From contig NZ_MUHA01000024.1 in the NCBI RefSeq assembly GCF_002217355.1, positions 87,615 through 151,614 of the forward strand: a DNA stretch of 64,000 bases, written 5' to 3'. The notes under the pieces were generated by a model that searched no databases, was not told the DNA's origin, and saw only the letters and a list, made by a program, of their open reading frames with translations. The stretch is from Flavobacterium oncorhynchi (GTDB taxonomy: Bacteria; Bacteroidota; Bacteroidia; Flavobacteriales; Flavobacteriaceae). Every line of letters begins with the position of its first letter. The stretch's first letter is position 1. Positions 7,725 to 16,688 of this stretch are shown piece by piece. The translations under genes were made by a program, and so were the position numbers.

Positions 7725-9797
7725 TTAATTTGCGGTTTTTAAAGTCAGGTCTGAATCATAATATAAAATGTAAACCCCTTTATTAGCATGTCCGCCATCT
7801 TCTTTTTTATAAAACTGAAACTTATTCTCCACTTGTTGTGTAGTCATTAAATCTGCTGTTTCTTGATATGTTTTTCCTTGAACCAAACGCATCATCGTAT
7901 CAAAAGTTACATCAAAACCTCTTGTTGCATATGTATTTGGATAGATTTTATTTTTTAATCTATACTCTTTCTTAAAGATTGAAACCGCCTGATCATCGCT
8001 GTCACGAGTAACTGATGGATACATTAATTTAAGTTTTACCAAATTGTCAAAACTAATCTCATCTGTATCAAGCGTGCTGTTTGGTTCTAAAATTACCAAT
8101 TGAACTTGACACGTTTTTTGTGCATCCAGCAACGCTTTTATCGTTGTTTTTATCATTGCCGTATTTGCCGTTTCCATCACCACATAATTCATTCGGTTTG
8201 GCAGTAACAAGCTTTTTAAATTAGCCGCATCTAAACCTCCTGCCTCAGTCAAAGCTGCAAAAACAACTCCTTTTTGATTTTGTTTAATATAACTAATAAC
8301 TGATTCTTTTTTCTTGTCTACAACAGCAACAATATTACCATTTTTACCACGCATATACTCGAAAACTGTATTTCGAACAACCTCATTTGACGGTATAGTT
8401 TGATATAAATTTTCTATTGGGTTCGCCGCATCTTTTGATAAAGGCGAAATAACCGGAACATTATACAATCTTAATGTATTTGCAGTAGATTCTGCATTAT
8501 TTTGATAAAATGGTCCCACAACAGCATCAGCATCTTGCAGTTTTGAAATTAAACTTGAAATATTTGACGTTGTTTTTGTTTCCTGCGAATCATAGATCGA
8601 AACATCAATTGGAAGTTTTAAAACTTTCGCTGAATCGATCGCCATCATTGCTCCTGAATAAAAATCAAGCGTCATATTTAGAAATTTATCCGTTTTCAAA
8701 CGTGAAGTAGTTCCAGTTGTATCACTTTGTAATTTAGCCAAATTAAACGGCAGCAATAAAACTACTTTTTTGCGATCACCCTGACTTCTTTTTTTACTTA
8801 ACTCTACTATTTCAGGATTTACAGAAACAGTTTCAGATTTTACTTTGTCTACAATTTGTATTCCTCCACCAGATGTTTTATTTTCCAGCACTTTTTCAAC
8901 TGGCTGCTGTTGCACAATAATTGGAGTCGGCGCTAAATATCCTGTTGGAACTTTTAAAACCATTCCTTCTTTTACACCTTCTGAAAGTGCAGGATTAAGT
9001 GCCGTTAATTCTTCTTGCGATAAATGAAACGTTCTTGATAAGCTGTAAAAAGTTTCTTTTGGCTTTACCTGATAATCCATGTAGCTGACTGCTTTTTTTG
9101 CAGTTTCGGCAGGCTTTTTAACTTCTTCATGTTTAGTAACATTTGCAGCAGTACTTTCCGTTTTAGGAGCTGTTCCTTTAATCGTTAATCGATATCCAAC
9201 TGGCAGATTTGAAACGATATCTGGGTTTCTTTTTTCTAAATCTTCAACCGTAGTTTTATATTGTTTTGCAATAGAATATTTAGTTTCTTTTGGCTGAACA
9301 TCGTGGTATACGTACTTTTCTTGTACTTTTTCTTTTGTTTTTTTATCTGCGGGAACTGCAGATTTTGAAGCAGATCCTTTTGCAGGAATTACTAATTTCT
9401 GACCAATTTGCACGCCTGTTTTTTCAAGAAACGGATTTGCGGCTTTTAATGCTTCATCAGAAATATTATATTTTTTTTCGATGCTGTAAAACGTCTCTTT
9501 TGGCTGTACTTCATGAATAATTTCTTTTGAACTTTCGGTCGTTTTTACCGCAGCAGTTGTAGTTTTTACCGCACTTTTAACAGCAGTTGTAGGAATTAAT
9601 AAAACTGAATTGGGTACTAAACCTCTTCTTGCATCTGGATTTAATTCGTAAATATCAAAAGGTGTAACCTTAAATTTCTGTGCAATCTGATTTATTGTTT
9701 CTCCACTCGAAACAGTATATTTTACCACCTTCTCCTGAGAAAAAGCAGAACAGGTTACAAAAAAAACAAGGAATAATAAGGTCGAAAAATACTTCAT
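7725..9797 (-). CDS. LysM protein with periplasmic-binding (PBP1-like) C-terminal domain
   Basis: 690 residues. After a signal peptide (cleaved near SAFSQ) come four LysM domains at about 25-70, 92-138, 162-207 and 238-284, each with the YTVxxGET or VQPKETxYSI start and ending in an IP-type segment. LysM binds peptidoglycan glycan strands. Residues about 345-690 resemble a type I periplasmic-binding fold (KKVVLLLPFNLA, DADAVVGPFYQN, VPVISPLSKDAANP). The protein is therefore expected in the periplasm, attached to the wall. It follows a second LysM gene and guaA on the same strand. The domain pair recalls LpoA-like activators of wall synthesis, but that role is only inference. Confidence 0.85.
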   Translation of the reverse strand: MKYFSTLLFLVFFVTCSAFSQEKVVKYTVSSGETINQIAQKFKVTPFDIYELNPDARRGLVPNSVLLIPTTAVKSAVKTTTAAVKTTESSKEIIHEVQPKETFYSIEKKYNISDEALKAANPFLEKTGVQIGQKLVIPAKGSASKSAVPADKKTKEKVQEKYVYHDVQPKETKYSIAKQYKTTVEDLEKRNPDIVSNLPVGYRLTIKGTAPKTESTAANVTKHEEVKKPAETAKKAVSYMDYQVKPKETFYSLSRTFHLSQEELTALNPALSEGVKEGMVLKVPTGYLAPTPIIVQQQPVEKVLENKTSGGGIQIVDKVKSETVSVNPEIVELSKKRSQGDRKKVVLLLPFNLAKLQSDTTGTTSRLKTDKFLNMTLDFYSGAMMAIDSAKVLKLPIDVSIYDSQETKTTSNISSLISKLQDADAVVGPFYQNNAESTANTLRLYNVPVISPLSKDAANPIENLYQTIPSNEVVRNTVFEYMRGKNGNIVAVVDKKKESVISYIKQNQKGVVFAALTEAGGLDAANLKSLLLPNRMNYVVMETANTAMIKTTIKALLDAQKTCQVQLVILEPNSTLDTDEISFDNLVKLKLMYPSVTRDSDDQAVSIFKKEYRLKNKIYPNTYATRGFDVTFDTMMRLVQGKTYQETADLMTTQQVENKFQFYKKEDGGHANKGVYILYYDSDLTLKTAN

Positions 9798-9891
9798 AAT
9801 ATGGCTTAAAACAATTTAATTTCTAATTCAATTAACAAGATAATAATTTCTTTTATACAAGATTCAAGCCACTTGTTAAATCTTGCCGTTA

Positions 9892-11793
9892 TTATCTAAG
9901 ATCAACTTCTAATTTTGCAATAATAATGTTCTTATATAACTCATCTTCTTCTTTTTTCTTGCATTGATACAAAACTTCTTCCATGTTTTTAAACTTATCT
10001 GAGTAAACATAATACGAAAGACTGTTTATATTAAAGAAAAAGCTGGCATTAAAATCACCAGAATCAATGAGTTTCATAATAAACTTATCACGCAACATTG
10101 CGTCTGTAAATATACCTAAAACTAAGTAATAGCCGTTTGAAACTTCTCGAAGATTATCATAAACTTCAACTTTTACTGTTTTGTCACTTTTAAGCGGGTT
10201 TTCTTCCAATTCACGCTTCATTTCTTCTAATGAAACTACTTTTGAAGCACCTGTAAAATTTGATTTTTTAACCGCTTCATCTTGATACTTTTTCAGTTTT
10301 ACCAGCGCCAGTTTATCATCAAATTTTCTGGCTTCCATACTATAATAAGTTGCTTTACTAATATGACGTTTTACTTCTATTTTTTTCTGAGTATCCAGAG
10401 AATCTATTTTTGCAATCAATAACTGATTTTGTACATCTCCTTTTTCCTGCTCAATTTTGTAACGTTTTACCTCCTCGACCGAAAGTCTTTGCTGTATAGA
10501 TGATACATTGTTATTTTTTTCGCTTTCGCGGATTTTCTTTTTGTACTCCTGATTTTCTTCAACAGCAATTTTCTCGACTTTGTTCATCAAACCCGCATAT
10601 GCTTTTCGATTTTCAGCCAGTTCTTTTTTTAACTGCGACGACAATTCACTTGTTTGCGAAATACTCGCATAAGATTGCTTTTCTAACCGCTTAGATTCAT
10701 CAACATTCAAAATATCCATTCGCTTTAATTCGACCAAATCACTATTCATTGTATTTACCAACGAATCTAACTTAGTCATTAAAACGTCCTGAACATTTTT
10801 ATTAGCCTCCAGAACCAATCGCAATTTTTCGACTGAATTTTCTTTTGAACCATTCATATCATTCAAATTAACCTTTAAATCGTTAATTTTAATAATCTTC
10901 TGATTCATCTCTTTTTGAATAACAAGTCTTTCTTTCAAATCTGTAATTTCTACCGTTTTAGCTTTAGTTTTTTCAACCACGACTTGTTTTTCGGCCAAAG
11001 CAAGCATCAATTCCTCATTTTCATTTGTTGGCTTAACTTCTTTTGTATTAACAGCTAATTTATTTCCAACAACTAATCCGTTTACAATTTCAGGATTTTG
11101 CGATTCTAATTGATCTATAGAAATTCCGTATTTTTTTGCGATTGAGTATTTAGTTTCTTTTGGTTCAACCAAATGAAAAAGAGTTTCCTGATTGATTACA
11201 CGAACTCTTCCATCTAAAGTTTTTCGCTTGTTTGGAATTACAATTGACTGCCCAATCTGCAATCCGTTTTGCAATAAATCCTTGTTTTCATTTTCTAAAT
11301 CAGAGACTGAAACATTGTATTGTCTGGCAATACTGAACAGCGATTCTTTGGCCGCAACCAAATGTGCAGCTTTTGAAGAACTTACATTCTCTGTTTTTGA
11401 AAGATTTGAAGAATTTGGAATACTTAATTCTTGGCCTATTTGAAGTCCGTTGACAAGAATTGGATTTGCATTTTGAATAGCTTCTACAGAAACATGGTAT
11501 TGTTTTGCTAAGCCAAAAAGAGTTTCTTTTGCACCAACAATATGAGTAATTTGCTGGTCTGGTCTTGTTTTTTCTTCAGAATGAACAGGGATTTTAATAA
11601 TCTGGTTATCCTGAATTCCATTTTGCGATTCGGGGTTGAGTTTGTAAATCTCATCTACAGAAACCTTATACTTTTGGGCTATAAAATAAGCAGTTTCTCC
11701 CTTTTGAATTTTGTGCTCAATAATTGAGTCTTGTGCAGTTATTTTGTTAAAAGACAAAATAAACACAAGAGAAATCGTTAAAAATTCTCTCAT
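9892..11793 (-). CDS. LysM repeat protein with long coiled-coil and SPOR-like C-terminus
   Basis: 633 residues with a signal peptide ending in ITAQ. Four LysM domains occupy about 24-250 (HKIQKGETAYFIAQKYKVS is the first). A charged helical region of about 260-520, rich in K, E and Q, probably forms a coiled coil. The last 80 residues, beginning at NGYYLVLGIFTDAM, look like a degenerate SPOR-type domain that could bind denuded peptidoglycan. It lies 61 bp downstream of guaA and 94 bp upstream of the other LysM gene. The shared N-terminal LysM layout suggests the two genes are paralogues that acquired different C-terminal domains. Function in wall organisation is inferred. Confidence 0.8.
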   Translation of the reverse strand: MREFLTISLVFILSFNKITAQDSIIEHKIQKGETAYFIAQKYKVSVDEIYKLNPESQNGIQDNQIIKIPVHSEEKTRPDQQITHIVGAKETLFGLAKQYHVSVEAIQNANPILVNGLQIGQELSIPNSSNLSKTENVSSSKAAHLVAAKESLFSIARQYNVSVSDLENENKDLLQNGLQIGQSIVIPNKRKTLDGRVRVINQETLFHLVEPKETKYSIAKKYGISIDQLESQNPEIVNGLVVGNKLAVNTKEVKPTNENEELMLALAEKQVVVEKTKAKTVEITDLKERLVIQKEMNQKIIKINDLKVNLNDMNGSKENSVEKLRLVLEANKNVQDVLMTKLDSLVNTMNSDLVELKRMDILNVDESKRLEKQSYASISQTSELSSQLKKELAENRKAYAGLMNKVEKIAVEENQEYKKKIRESEKNNNVSSIQQRLSVEEVKRYKIEQEKGDVQNQLLIAKIDSLDTQKKIEVKRHISKATYYSMEARKFDDKLALVKLKKYQDEAVKKSNFTGASKVVSLEEMKRELEENPLKSDKTVKVEVYDNLREVSNGYYLVLGIFTDAMLRDKFIMKLIDSGDFNASFFFNINSLSYYVYSDKFKNMEEVLYQCKKKEEDELYKNIIIAKLEVDLR

Positions 11794-11804
11794 AAATAGT
11801 AGGT

Positions 11805-11845
11805 TTAAAAAATTAAGGCGTTACAAATGTAACGCCTTAATTTGA
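11805..11845 (-). terminator. guaA terminator
   Basis: A perfect 14-bp stem (11811-11824 with 11829-11842, 4-nt loop) is followed on the minus strand by TTTTTT. It lies 10 bp past the guaA stop and would separate guaA from the LysM genes. Confidence 0.9.
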
Positions 11846-11854
11846 AAAACAATA

Positions 11855-13384
11855 CTATTCCCACTCAATTGTTGCTGGTGGTTTTGAGCTGATATCGTAA
11901 ACCACGCGGTTCACGCCTTTTACTTTATTTATAATGTCGTTTGACACTTTCATCAAGAAATCGTAAGGTAAGTGAACCCAGTCAGCAGTCATTCCATCTG
12001 TTGATTCTACAGCTCTAAGCGCTACTACTTTTTCGTAAGTACGCTCATCGCCCATTACACCAACACTGTTTACAGGAAGCAAAATTGCTCCAGCCTGCCA
12101 AACTTTGTCATATAATCCCCAAGATTTTAATCCTTCGATAAATACTGAATCTACATCTTGTAAAATTTGTACTTTCTCTGGAGTAATATCTCCTAAAATT
12201 CTAATTGATAATCCTGGTCCTGGAAAAGGATGTCTTCCTAATAATTCAGGATCTATACCTAAAGTAGCTCCAACTCTACGAACTTCGTCTTTAAACAACA
12301 TTCTAAGCGGTTCTACAATTTGTAATTTCATATAATCTGGCAATCCACCTACATTATGGTGTGATTTAATAGTTGCCGATGGTCCTTTTACCGATACAGA
12401 TTCGATTACGTCTGGGTAAATAGTTCCTTGCGCTAACCATTTTACATCTTCGATCAAATGAGATTCATCATCAAAAACTTCGATAAATACACGTCCGATA
12501 GTTTTACGTTTCGTTTCAGGATCGCTGATTCCTGCTAATTCAGAAAGAAAACGATCTCCGGCATCAACACCTTTTACATTCAATCCCATTCCTTTGTATT
12601 GATCTAATACGCTTTGGAATTCATTTTTACGCAAAAGTCCATTGTTTACGAAAATACAGTACAGATTTTTACCAATTGCTTGGTTTAATAAAACCGCAGC
12701 AACTGTAGAATCTACTCCGCCTGATAATCCTAAAACTACTTTATCGTTTCCTAATTTCTCTTTTAATTCTCCCACCATTTCTTCAACGAAAGCATTTGGT
12801 GTAAAGTTTTGAGGAACTTCGGCAATTTTTACTAAAAAGTTCTCCAGCATTTTTGATCCATCTGTAGAATGGAAAACTTCTGGATGATATTGAATTCCGT
12901 AAGTTGTTTCGCCTTCAATTTTATAAGCGGCAAATTCTACGTCATGTGTGCTTGCTAGTTTTACAGCATTTGTTGGAAGTGCTTTTATACTATCACTGTG
13001 GCTCATCCAAACTTGGCTGTTTTCTGAAACGCCTTCAAAGAAAACTTCGTTCTCTTTTATATAAGATAAATTAGCTCTACCGTATTCTCTAGTGTTTGAA
13101 GCTGCTACTTCTCCACCGCTGAAATGAGCTAAATACTGTGCTCCGTAACAAACGGCAAGCATTGGAAGTTTACCTCTAATTTGAGATAAATCAGGATGTG
13201 GAGCATCTTCTGCACGAACAGAAAATGGGCTTCCGCCTAAAATTACTGCTTTGTAAGCTGATAAATCACTAGGAAAGTGATTGTATGGGAAAATTTCGCA
13301 GAATATATTTAATTCGCGAACTCTACGCGCAATAAGCTGAGTATATTGCGATCCGAAATCTAAAATAAGTACGTTGTGTTGCAT
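11855..13384 (-). CDS. guaA: GMP synthase (glutamine-hydrolysing)
   Basis: 509 residues from the ATG at 13384; an in-frame ATG two codons earlier (13390) is the alternative. It converts XMP, ATP and glutamine to GMP in purine synthesis. The class I glutamine amidotransferase domain (about 5-190) has the nucleophile in AVCYGAQYLAH and the His/Glu pair in YGIQYHPEVFHS. The ATP pyrophosphatase domain has the P-loop GLSGGVDSTVAA, and the C-terminal dimerisation domain ends in the usual SSKPPATIEWE. Length and order of domains are normal. A strong hairpin lies just upstream (13416-13464). Confidence 0.98.
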   Translation of the reverse strand: MQHNVLILDFGSQYTQLIARRVRELNIFCEIFPYNHFPSDLSAYKAVILGGSPFSVRAEDAPHPDLSQIRGKLPMLAVCYGAQYLAHFSGGEVAASNTREYGRANLSYIKENEVFFEGVSENSQVWMSHSDSIKALPTNAVKLASTHDVEFAAYKIEGETTYGIQYHPEVFHSTDGSKMLENFLVKIAEVPQNFTPNAFVEEMVGELKEKLGNDKVVLGLSGGVDSTVAAVLLNQAIGKNLYCIFVNNGLLRKNEFQSVLDQYKGMGLNVKGVDAGDRFLSELAGISDPETKRKTIGRVFIEVFDDESHLIEDVKWLAQGTIYPDVIESVSVKGPSATIKSHHNVGGLPDYMKLQIVEPLRMLFKDEVRRVGATLGIDPELLGRHPFPGPGLSIRILGDITPEKVQILQDVDSVFIEGLKSWGLYDKVWQAGAILLPVNSVGVMGDERTYEKVVALRAVESTDGMTADWVHLPYDFLMKVSNDIINKVKGVNRVVYDISSKPPATIEWE

Positions 13385-13415
13385 GCGCAAAAATACTTTT
13401 TATATTCGAAATTGA

Positions 13416-13464
13416 AAAATCGGAACGTTGAAAAATAAATATTTTTTTTCAACGTTCCGATTTT
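13416..13464. repeat. Perfect 16-bp inverted repeat upstream of guaA
   Basis: AAAATCGGAACGTTGA (13416-13431) is mirrored exactly at 13449-13464 with a 17-nt AT-only spacer. It lies between two divergent genes, so it terminates neither; it could form a hairpin in the guaA leader or be a regulator site. Confidence 0.7.
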
Positions 13465-13471
13465 CAGTCTG

Positions 13472-13562
13472 AAAAGTTCAGAGTAACAGAGGTTCAGAGA
13501 TTTATAATTTTGTAAAAAAAACATTTGCTTTGTTCCATTGAACGTTTGCATCTTTGAACCTA
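13472..13562. repeat. Dispersed GTTCAAAG-type repeat, left copy
   Basis: It contains GAGGTTCAGAG on the left and CATCTTTGAACC on the right, the same words in inverted order as the element at 14160-14220. The two copies bracket the small lipoprotein gene at 13627-14154. Confidence 0.45.
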
Positions 13563-13626
13563 AAAACAAAAAATCCAAAAACCAAAATATTTCGTATCTA
13601 CCGAAAAACCCAAACTAATTTTAAAT

Positions 13627-14154
13627 ATGAAATCAAAATTTACTGCAATCGCCCTTTTATTAGCTGTGTCACTAACTTCTTGCGATGCTGTTGACGATTT
13701 ACTAAGTTTTAATATATCAAATGAAACTTCTATTAAGATTAACAGCACATCGCCAATCAATCTTCCATCAGAAATAATTACTCCAGAGGTAACCACCAAT
13801 TCTTCGGCAGAATTTGAAAATAATAAAACAAAAGCAAGTTTAGTAAAAGATGTAAAACTTAGGTCTTTAAAATTAGCCATTACTGATCCTTCAGACAAAA
13901 CTTTTACTTTCCTAAAATCTGTTCACTTATATATTTCAACAACAGATTCTGATGAAATAGAATTAGCGTATCAGGATAATATAAATGCAACAACAAACAC
14001 GATTGATTTAATTTGCACTGATAAAAAGTTAGATCAATACATCAAGGCAGATAAATATAAAATCAGAACTAAAGTTACCTTAAAAGAAACGCTTACAAAA
14101 GATGTTACAATAAAAGCCGAAATGAAGTTTAGAGTTACGGCAGATCCGTTTTAA
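13627..14154 (+). CDS. Small hypothetical lipoprotein
   Basis: 175 residues with a lipoprotein signal peptide ending in SLTSC (Cys19). No known domain was recognised. The mature part is rich in Thr, Ser and Lys with alternating hydrophobic residues, suggesting a beta-rich fold; several internal VKDVKLRSLKLAI-like strands are visible. It stands alone on the plus strand between divergent guaA and a convergent secreted-protein gene, and both flanks carry the same GTTCAAAG-type repeat. Location is probably the outer membrane or periplasm. Function unknown. Confidence 0.75.
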   Translation: MKSKFTAIALLLAVSLTSCDAVDDLLSFNISNETSIKINSTSPINLPSEIITPEVTTNSSAEFENNKTKASLVKDVKLRSLKLAITDPSDKTFTFLKSVHLYISTTDSDEIELAYQDNINATTNTIDLICTDKKLDQYIKADKYKIRTKVTLKETLTKDVTIKAEMKFRVTADPF

Positions 14155-14159
14155 GAAAA

Positions 14160-14220
14160 GGTTCAAAGGCAAACGAAGTATAAAACTTTGTCCCTTTGAA
14201 CCTTTGCTGCTTTGAGCCTA
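14160..14220. repeat. Dispersed GTTCAAAG-type repeat, right copy
   Basis: GGTTCAAAGG (14160-14169) is inverted as CCTTTGAACC at 14193-14202, followed by CTGCTTTGAGCCT. It lies between convergent genes and may also act as a bidirectional terminator. Confidence 0.55.
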
Positions 14221-14232
14221 GAGTTTACAGCG

Positions 14233-14943
14233 CTATTCTTTTGTAACAATAATCGAAGCCTTAAAACCTGCGGCCAGATTATCCCAATAGTCATTGGTTA
14301 CTAATTGACCTTTATCGTCGTATACTCTAATTTCGGCGGTATTTCCACCTAGGGAACCAATATTTAGAGCTTCAAAATCTAATTTATTGAAACCGTTCAC
14401 CAAGTCTATTTTGACTTCTTTAAAATTAGAATCTAAAAATATCTGACTCCTAATTACGTTATCATTTGAAGAAACTTTTACTAAGTCGCCGTCAATAGCT
14501 CCAAAATCACGCAGTTTCACGATAAAATACTGCGACTTGGTCCTAAAATCTCCCAAGGAAATATTTTTCTTAACCAATGTTCCTCGACCTTCTCTTAAAC
14601 CAGCATCTTTTAAAGCTTTGTTTATATCTTTTTCCATTTTTGCCACATATTGATCACCTGGATTGGCAAAATCAGTTTCTGTAGACATCGTGAACTTGCT
14701 TTTTTCCTGTCCGATCTGGAATTGAGATGTTGGCGTTATACTTTTATTTTCAAAAATATTTGGAGCTTTTATACTAGGTACATCTGCAGTTTCTGTCTGA
14801 GGATTTTTGACTTGCGGAATTGGTTCTTTTTTCTTTGCGCCAAACTTAGGTGCCGGAATTGGCTTCATTTTGCCTCCAAATTCAGTCTGTGCTGAAGCTG
14901 TTACAGCTGTAAAAAATAATATGAAAAATAAAAGATGCTTCAT
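14233..14943 (-). CDS. Hypothetical secreted protein
   Basis: 236 residues with a signal peptide ending in ASAQ (about residue 19). A Pro/Lys-rich stretch (MKPIPAPKFGAKKKEPIPQV) follows, then a globular C-terminal half with possible beta strands. No domain was recognised. The mature N-terminus looks disordered and basic. The gene has a 355-bp upstream region shared with the divergent chaperone operon. Function unknown; an envelope protein is likely from the signal peptide alone. Confidence 0.7.
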   Translation of the reverse strand: MKHLLFFILFFTAVTASAQTEFGGKMKPIPAPKFGAKKKEPIPQVKNPQTETADVPSIKAPNIFENKSITPTSQFQIGQEKSKFTMSTETDFANPGDQYVAKMEKDINKALKDAGLREGRGTLVKKNISLGDFRTKSQYFIVKLRDFGAIDGDLVKVSSNDNVIRSQIFLDSNFKEVKIDLVNGFNKLDFEALNIGSLGGNTAEIRVYDDKGQLVTNDYWDNLAAGFKASIIVTKE

Positions 14944-15299
14944 TGAAAAGGTGTTATCGAATCGGCTTTAAAATTTTTATAAAATCGTAAGTCAAGCATC
15001 ACAAAAATAATATAAATAAGTTTGGTGCGACAACTTTAAGACTATTATAACAATATATTAGGCTAATTTTTGGAAGCAAAAAACCTGCCAAAAATCTCTA
15101 ACAAATATCCAATAAAACATTCACAACCAAAATTAATCCTACATTTCACAAATAAAAACTAACATTATTTCTTTGATAGTAAACAACTTATTACTAACTT
15201 CAAAACTTTAAAAAAATTATTCTAAAATTTCAAAAAATAACTTCTTCCAAAATAAAAACCCAAGCGGCTAATTCTTTTAATATTATAAAATTCTAAAAA
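14944..15299. other. Divergent intergenic region, AT-rich
   Basis: 356 bp between the secreted-protein gene (minus) and cbpA (plus). It must contain both promoters, but no clear TAnnTTTG element, hairpin, repeat or small gene was identified; TTTCTTTG at about 15168 is a partial match. Confidence 0.6.
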
Positions 15300-16223
15300 A
15301 TGGATTATATCGATTATTATAAAATATTAGGCATTACCAAATCTGCTACTGATGCCGATATCAAAAAGGCATATCGAAAGCTGGCGCGAAAATATCATCC
15401 CGATTTAAATCCGAATGATAAAGAAGCGGAACAAAAATTCAAAGAAATAAATGAAGCAAATGAGGTTTTAAGTAATCCCGAAAATCGTAAAAAATACGAT
15501 AAGTACGGAAAAGACTGGAAACATGCCGATGAATTTGAGAAAGCAGGTTATGACCCAAATCAGCAGCAATATTCAAGACAGCAGCAAGGCGGGAATCAAA
15601 GTTATACCGATTTTGGCGGAGGTAATTTTTCTGAGAGTGATTTTTCGGATTTTTTTAATTCTATGTATGGCAGTTCTGGAAGAAGTTCAAGAGCTCAAGC
15701 AAAATATCGTGGACAGGATTTTAATGCAGAATTACAGCTTGATTTAGCATCTGCCTATACCACTCACAAACAAAACTTAAATGTAAACGGTAAAAATATC
15801 CGAATTACAATACCGGCTGGCGTTGAAAACGGACAAATTATCAAAATTCCAAATCATGGAGCGCCTGGAGCAAACGGCGGACCAAACGGTGATTTGTACA
15901 TTACTTTTATAATCAATAACAGCTCCGATTTTAAACGTGAAGGCAATAATTTATATGCCGATGTTGATCTGGATTTATACACGGCTATTTTAGGCGGAGA
16001 AATTTACGTGAATACTTTTGACGGAAAAGTAAAAATAAAAGTAGCGCCCGAAACTCAACCCGGAACCAAAGTAAAACTTAAAGGAAAAGGATTTCCTGTT
16101 TACAAAAAAGACAATCAGTTTGGTGATTTATACATAACCTATACTTTAAAATTACCAACTAAATTATCTGAAAAAGAAAAAGAATTATTTGCAGAATTAG
16201 CTAAACTAAGAAATCATGAATAA
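15300..16223 (+). CDS. cbpA: DnaJ-class co-chaperone, CbpA type
   Basis: 307 residues. The J domain (about 3-70) has the HPD motif in KYHPDLNPND, which stimulates DnaK ATPase. A Gly/Gln-rich linker (about 80-125) follows, then the C-terminal substrate-binding beta domains (about 130-300). The four-Cys zinc finger of DnaJ is absent, so this is a type II (CbpA-like) co-chaperone. The stop overlaps the next gene (cbpM-like) by 8 bp, a translational coupling matching the cbpA-cbpM pair of other bacteria. Cytoplasmic or nucleoid-associated. Confidence 0.9.
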   Translation: MDYIDYYKILGITKSATDADIKKAYRKLARKYHPDLNPNDKEAEQKFKEINEANEVLSNPENRKKYDKYGKDWKHADEFEKAGYDPNQQQYSRQQQGGNQSYTDFGGGNFSESDFSDFFNSMYGSSGRSSRAQAKYRGQDFNAELQLDLASAYTTHKQNLNVNGKNIRITIPAGVENGQIIKIPNHGAPGANGGPNGDLYITFIINNSSDFKREGNNLYADVDLDLYTAILGGEIYVNTFDGKVKIKVAPETQPGTKVKLKGKGFPVYKKDNQFGDLYITYTLKLPTKLSEKEKELFAELAKLRNHE

Positions 16224-16521
16224 CAAAAGCTTAATCTTAATAAAACAATTTTGTTTGTATAACGAAATTGAAAATACTTTTATAAAAGAACTGCATAATT
16301 ATGGCTTAGTCGAAATTGTTGTCGAAGAAAACGAAGAGTATTTACAGCCTGAACAACTGCCTGCAATTGAAAAAATGATTCGTATGCATTACGATCTAAA
16401 AATTAATTTTGAAGGAATTGATGCTATTTATCACTTACTTAACAAAATCGAAATTTTACAGCAGCACCTTACCAGCACACAAAATAAACTTCGAATTTAT
16501 GAAGAACACAAAACCCTTTAG
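16216..16521 (+). CDS. cbpM: Chaperone modulator CbpM-like
   Basis: 101 residues, cytoplasmic, mostly helical. CbpM binds the J domain of CbpA and blocks its contact with DnaK. The sequence fits the MerR-like CbpM fold: an N-terminal winged segment (LVEIVVEENEEYLQPEQLP) and a C-terminal helix (LLNKIEILQQHLTSTQNKL). Its start overlaps cbpA by 8 bp, which supports the call more strongly than sequence alone. No other role is suggested by the context. Confidence 0.82.
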   Translation: MNNKSLILIKQFCLYNEIENTFIKELHNYGLVEIVVEENEEYLQPEQLPAIEKMIRMHYDLKINFEGIDAIYHLLNKIEILQQHLTSTQNKLRIYEEHKTL

Positions 16522-16688
16522 TGTTTAGAAATTATCCTTTTAAAATATCACAAAAAACAATAATTATCAATGGGATTTCAAACAATTACGTCTCTTTTTA
16601 CCAAGCATATTTTATAAATTGCAGCACATTAATTAACCTGAATTTGTTTTTTAAAAACTCAAAGAGCAATTCAAAAAAAACACACAAA

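Noticed and set aside
13388..13395. TATTTTTG on the minus strand as a guaA promoter
   Set aside because: It lies only 4 bp from the start codon, too close for a normal leader, and overlaps the alternative ATG.
16521..16688. 56-residue N-terminal extension of the Rid protein
   Set aside because: Low-complexity AT-rich translation not found in the family; the ATG at 16689 begins the usual MKRENILTGSPWE start.
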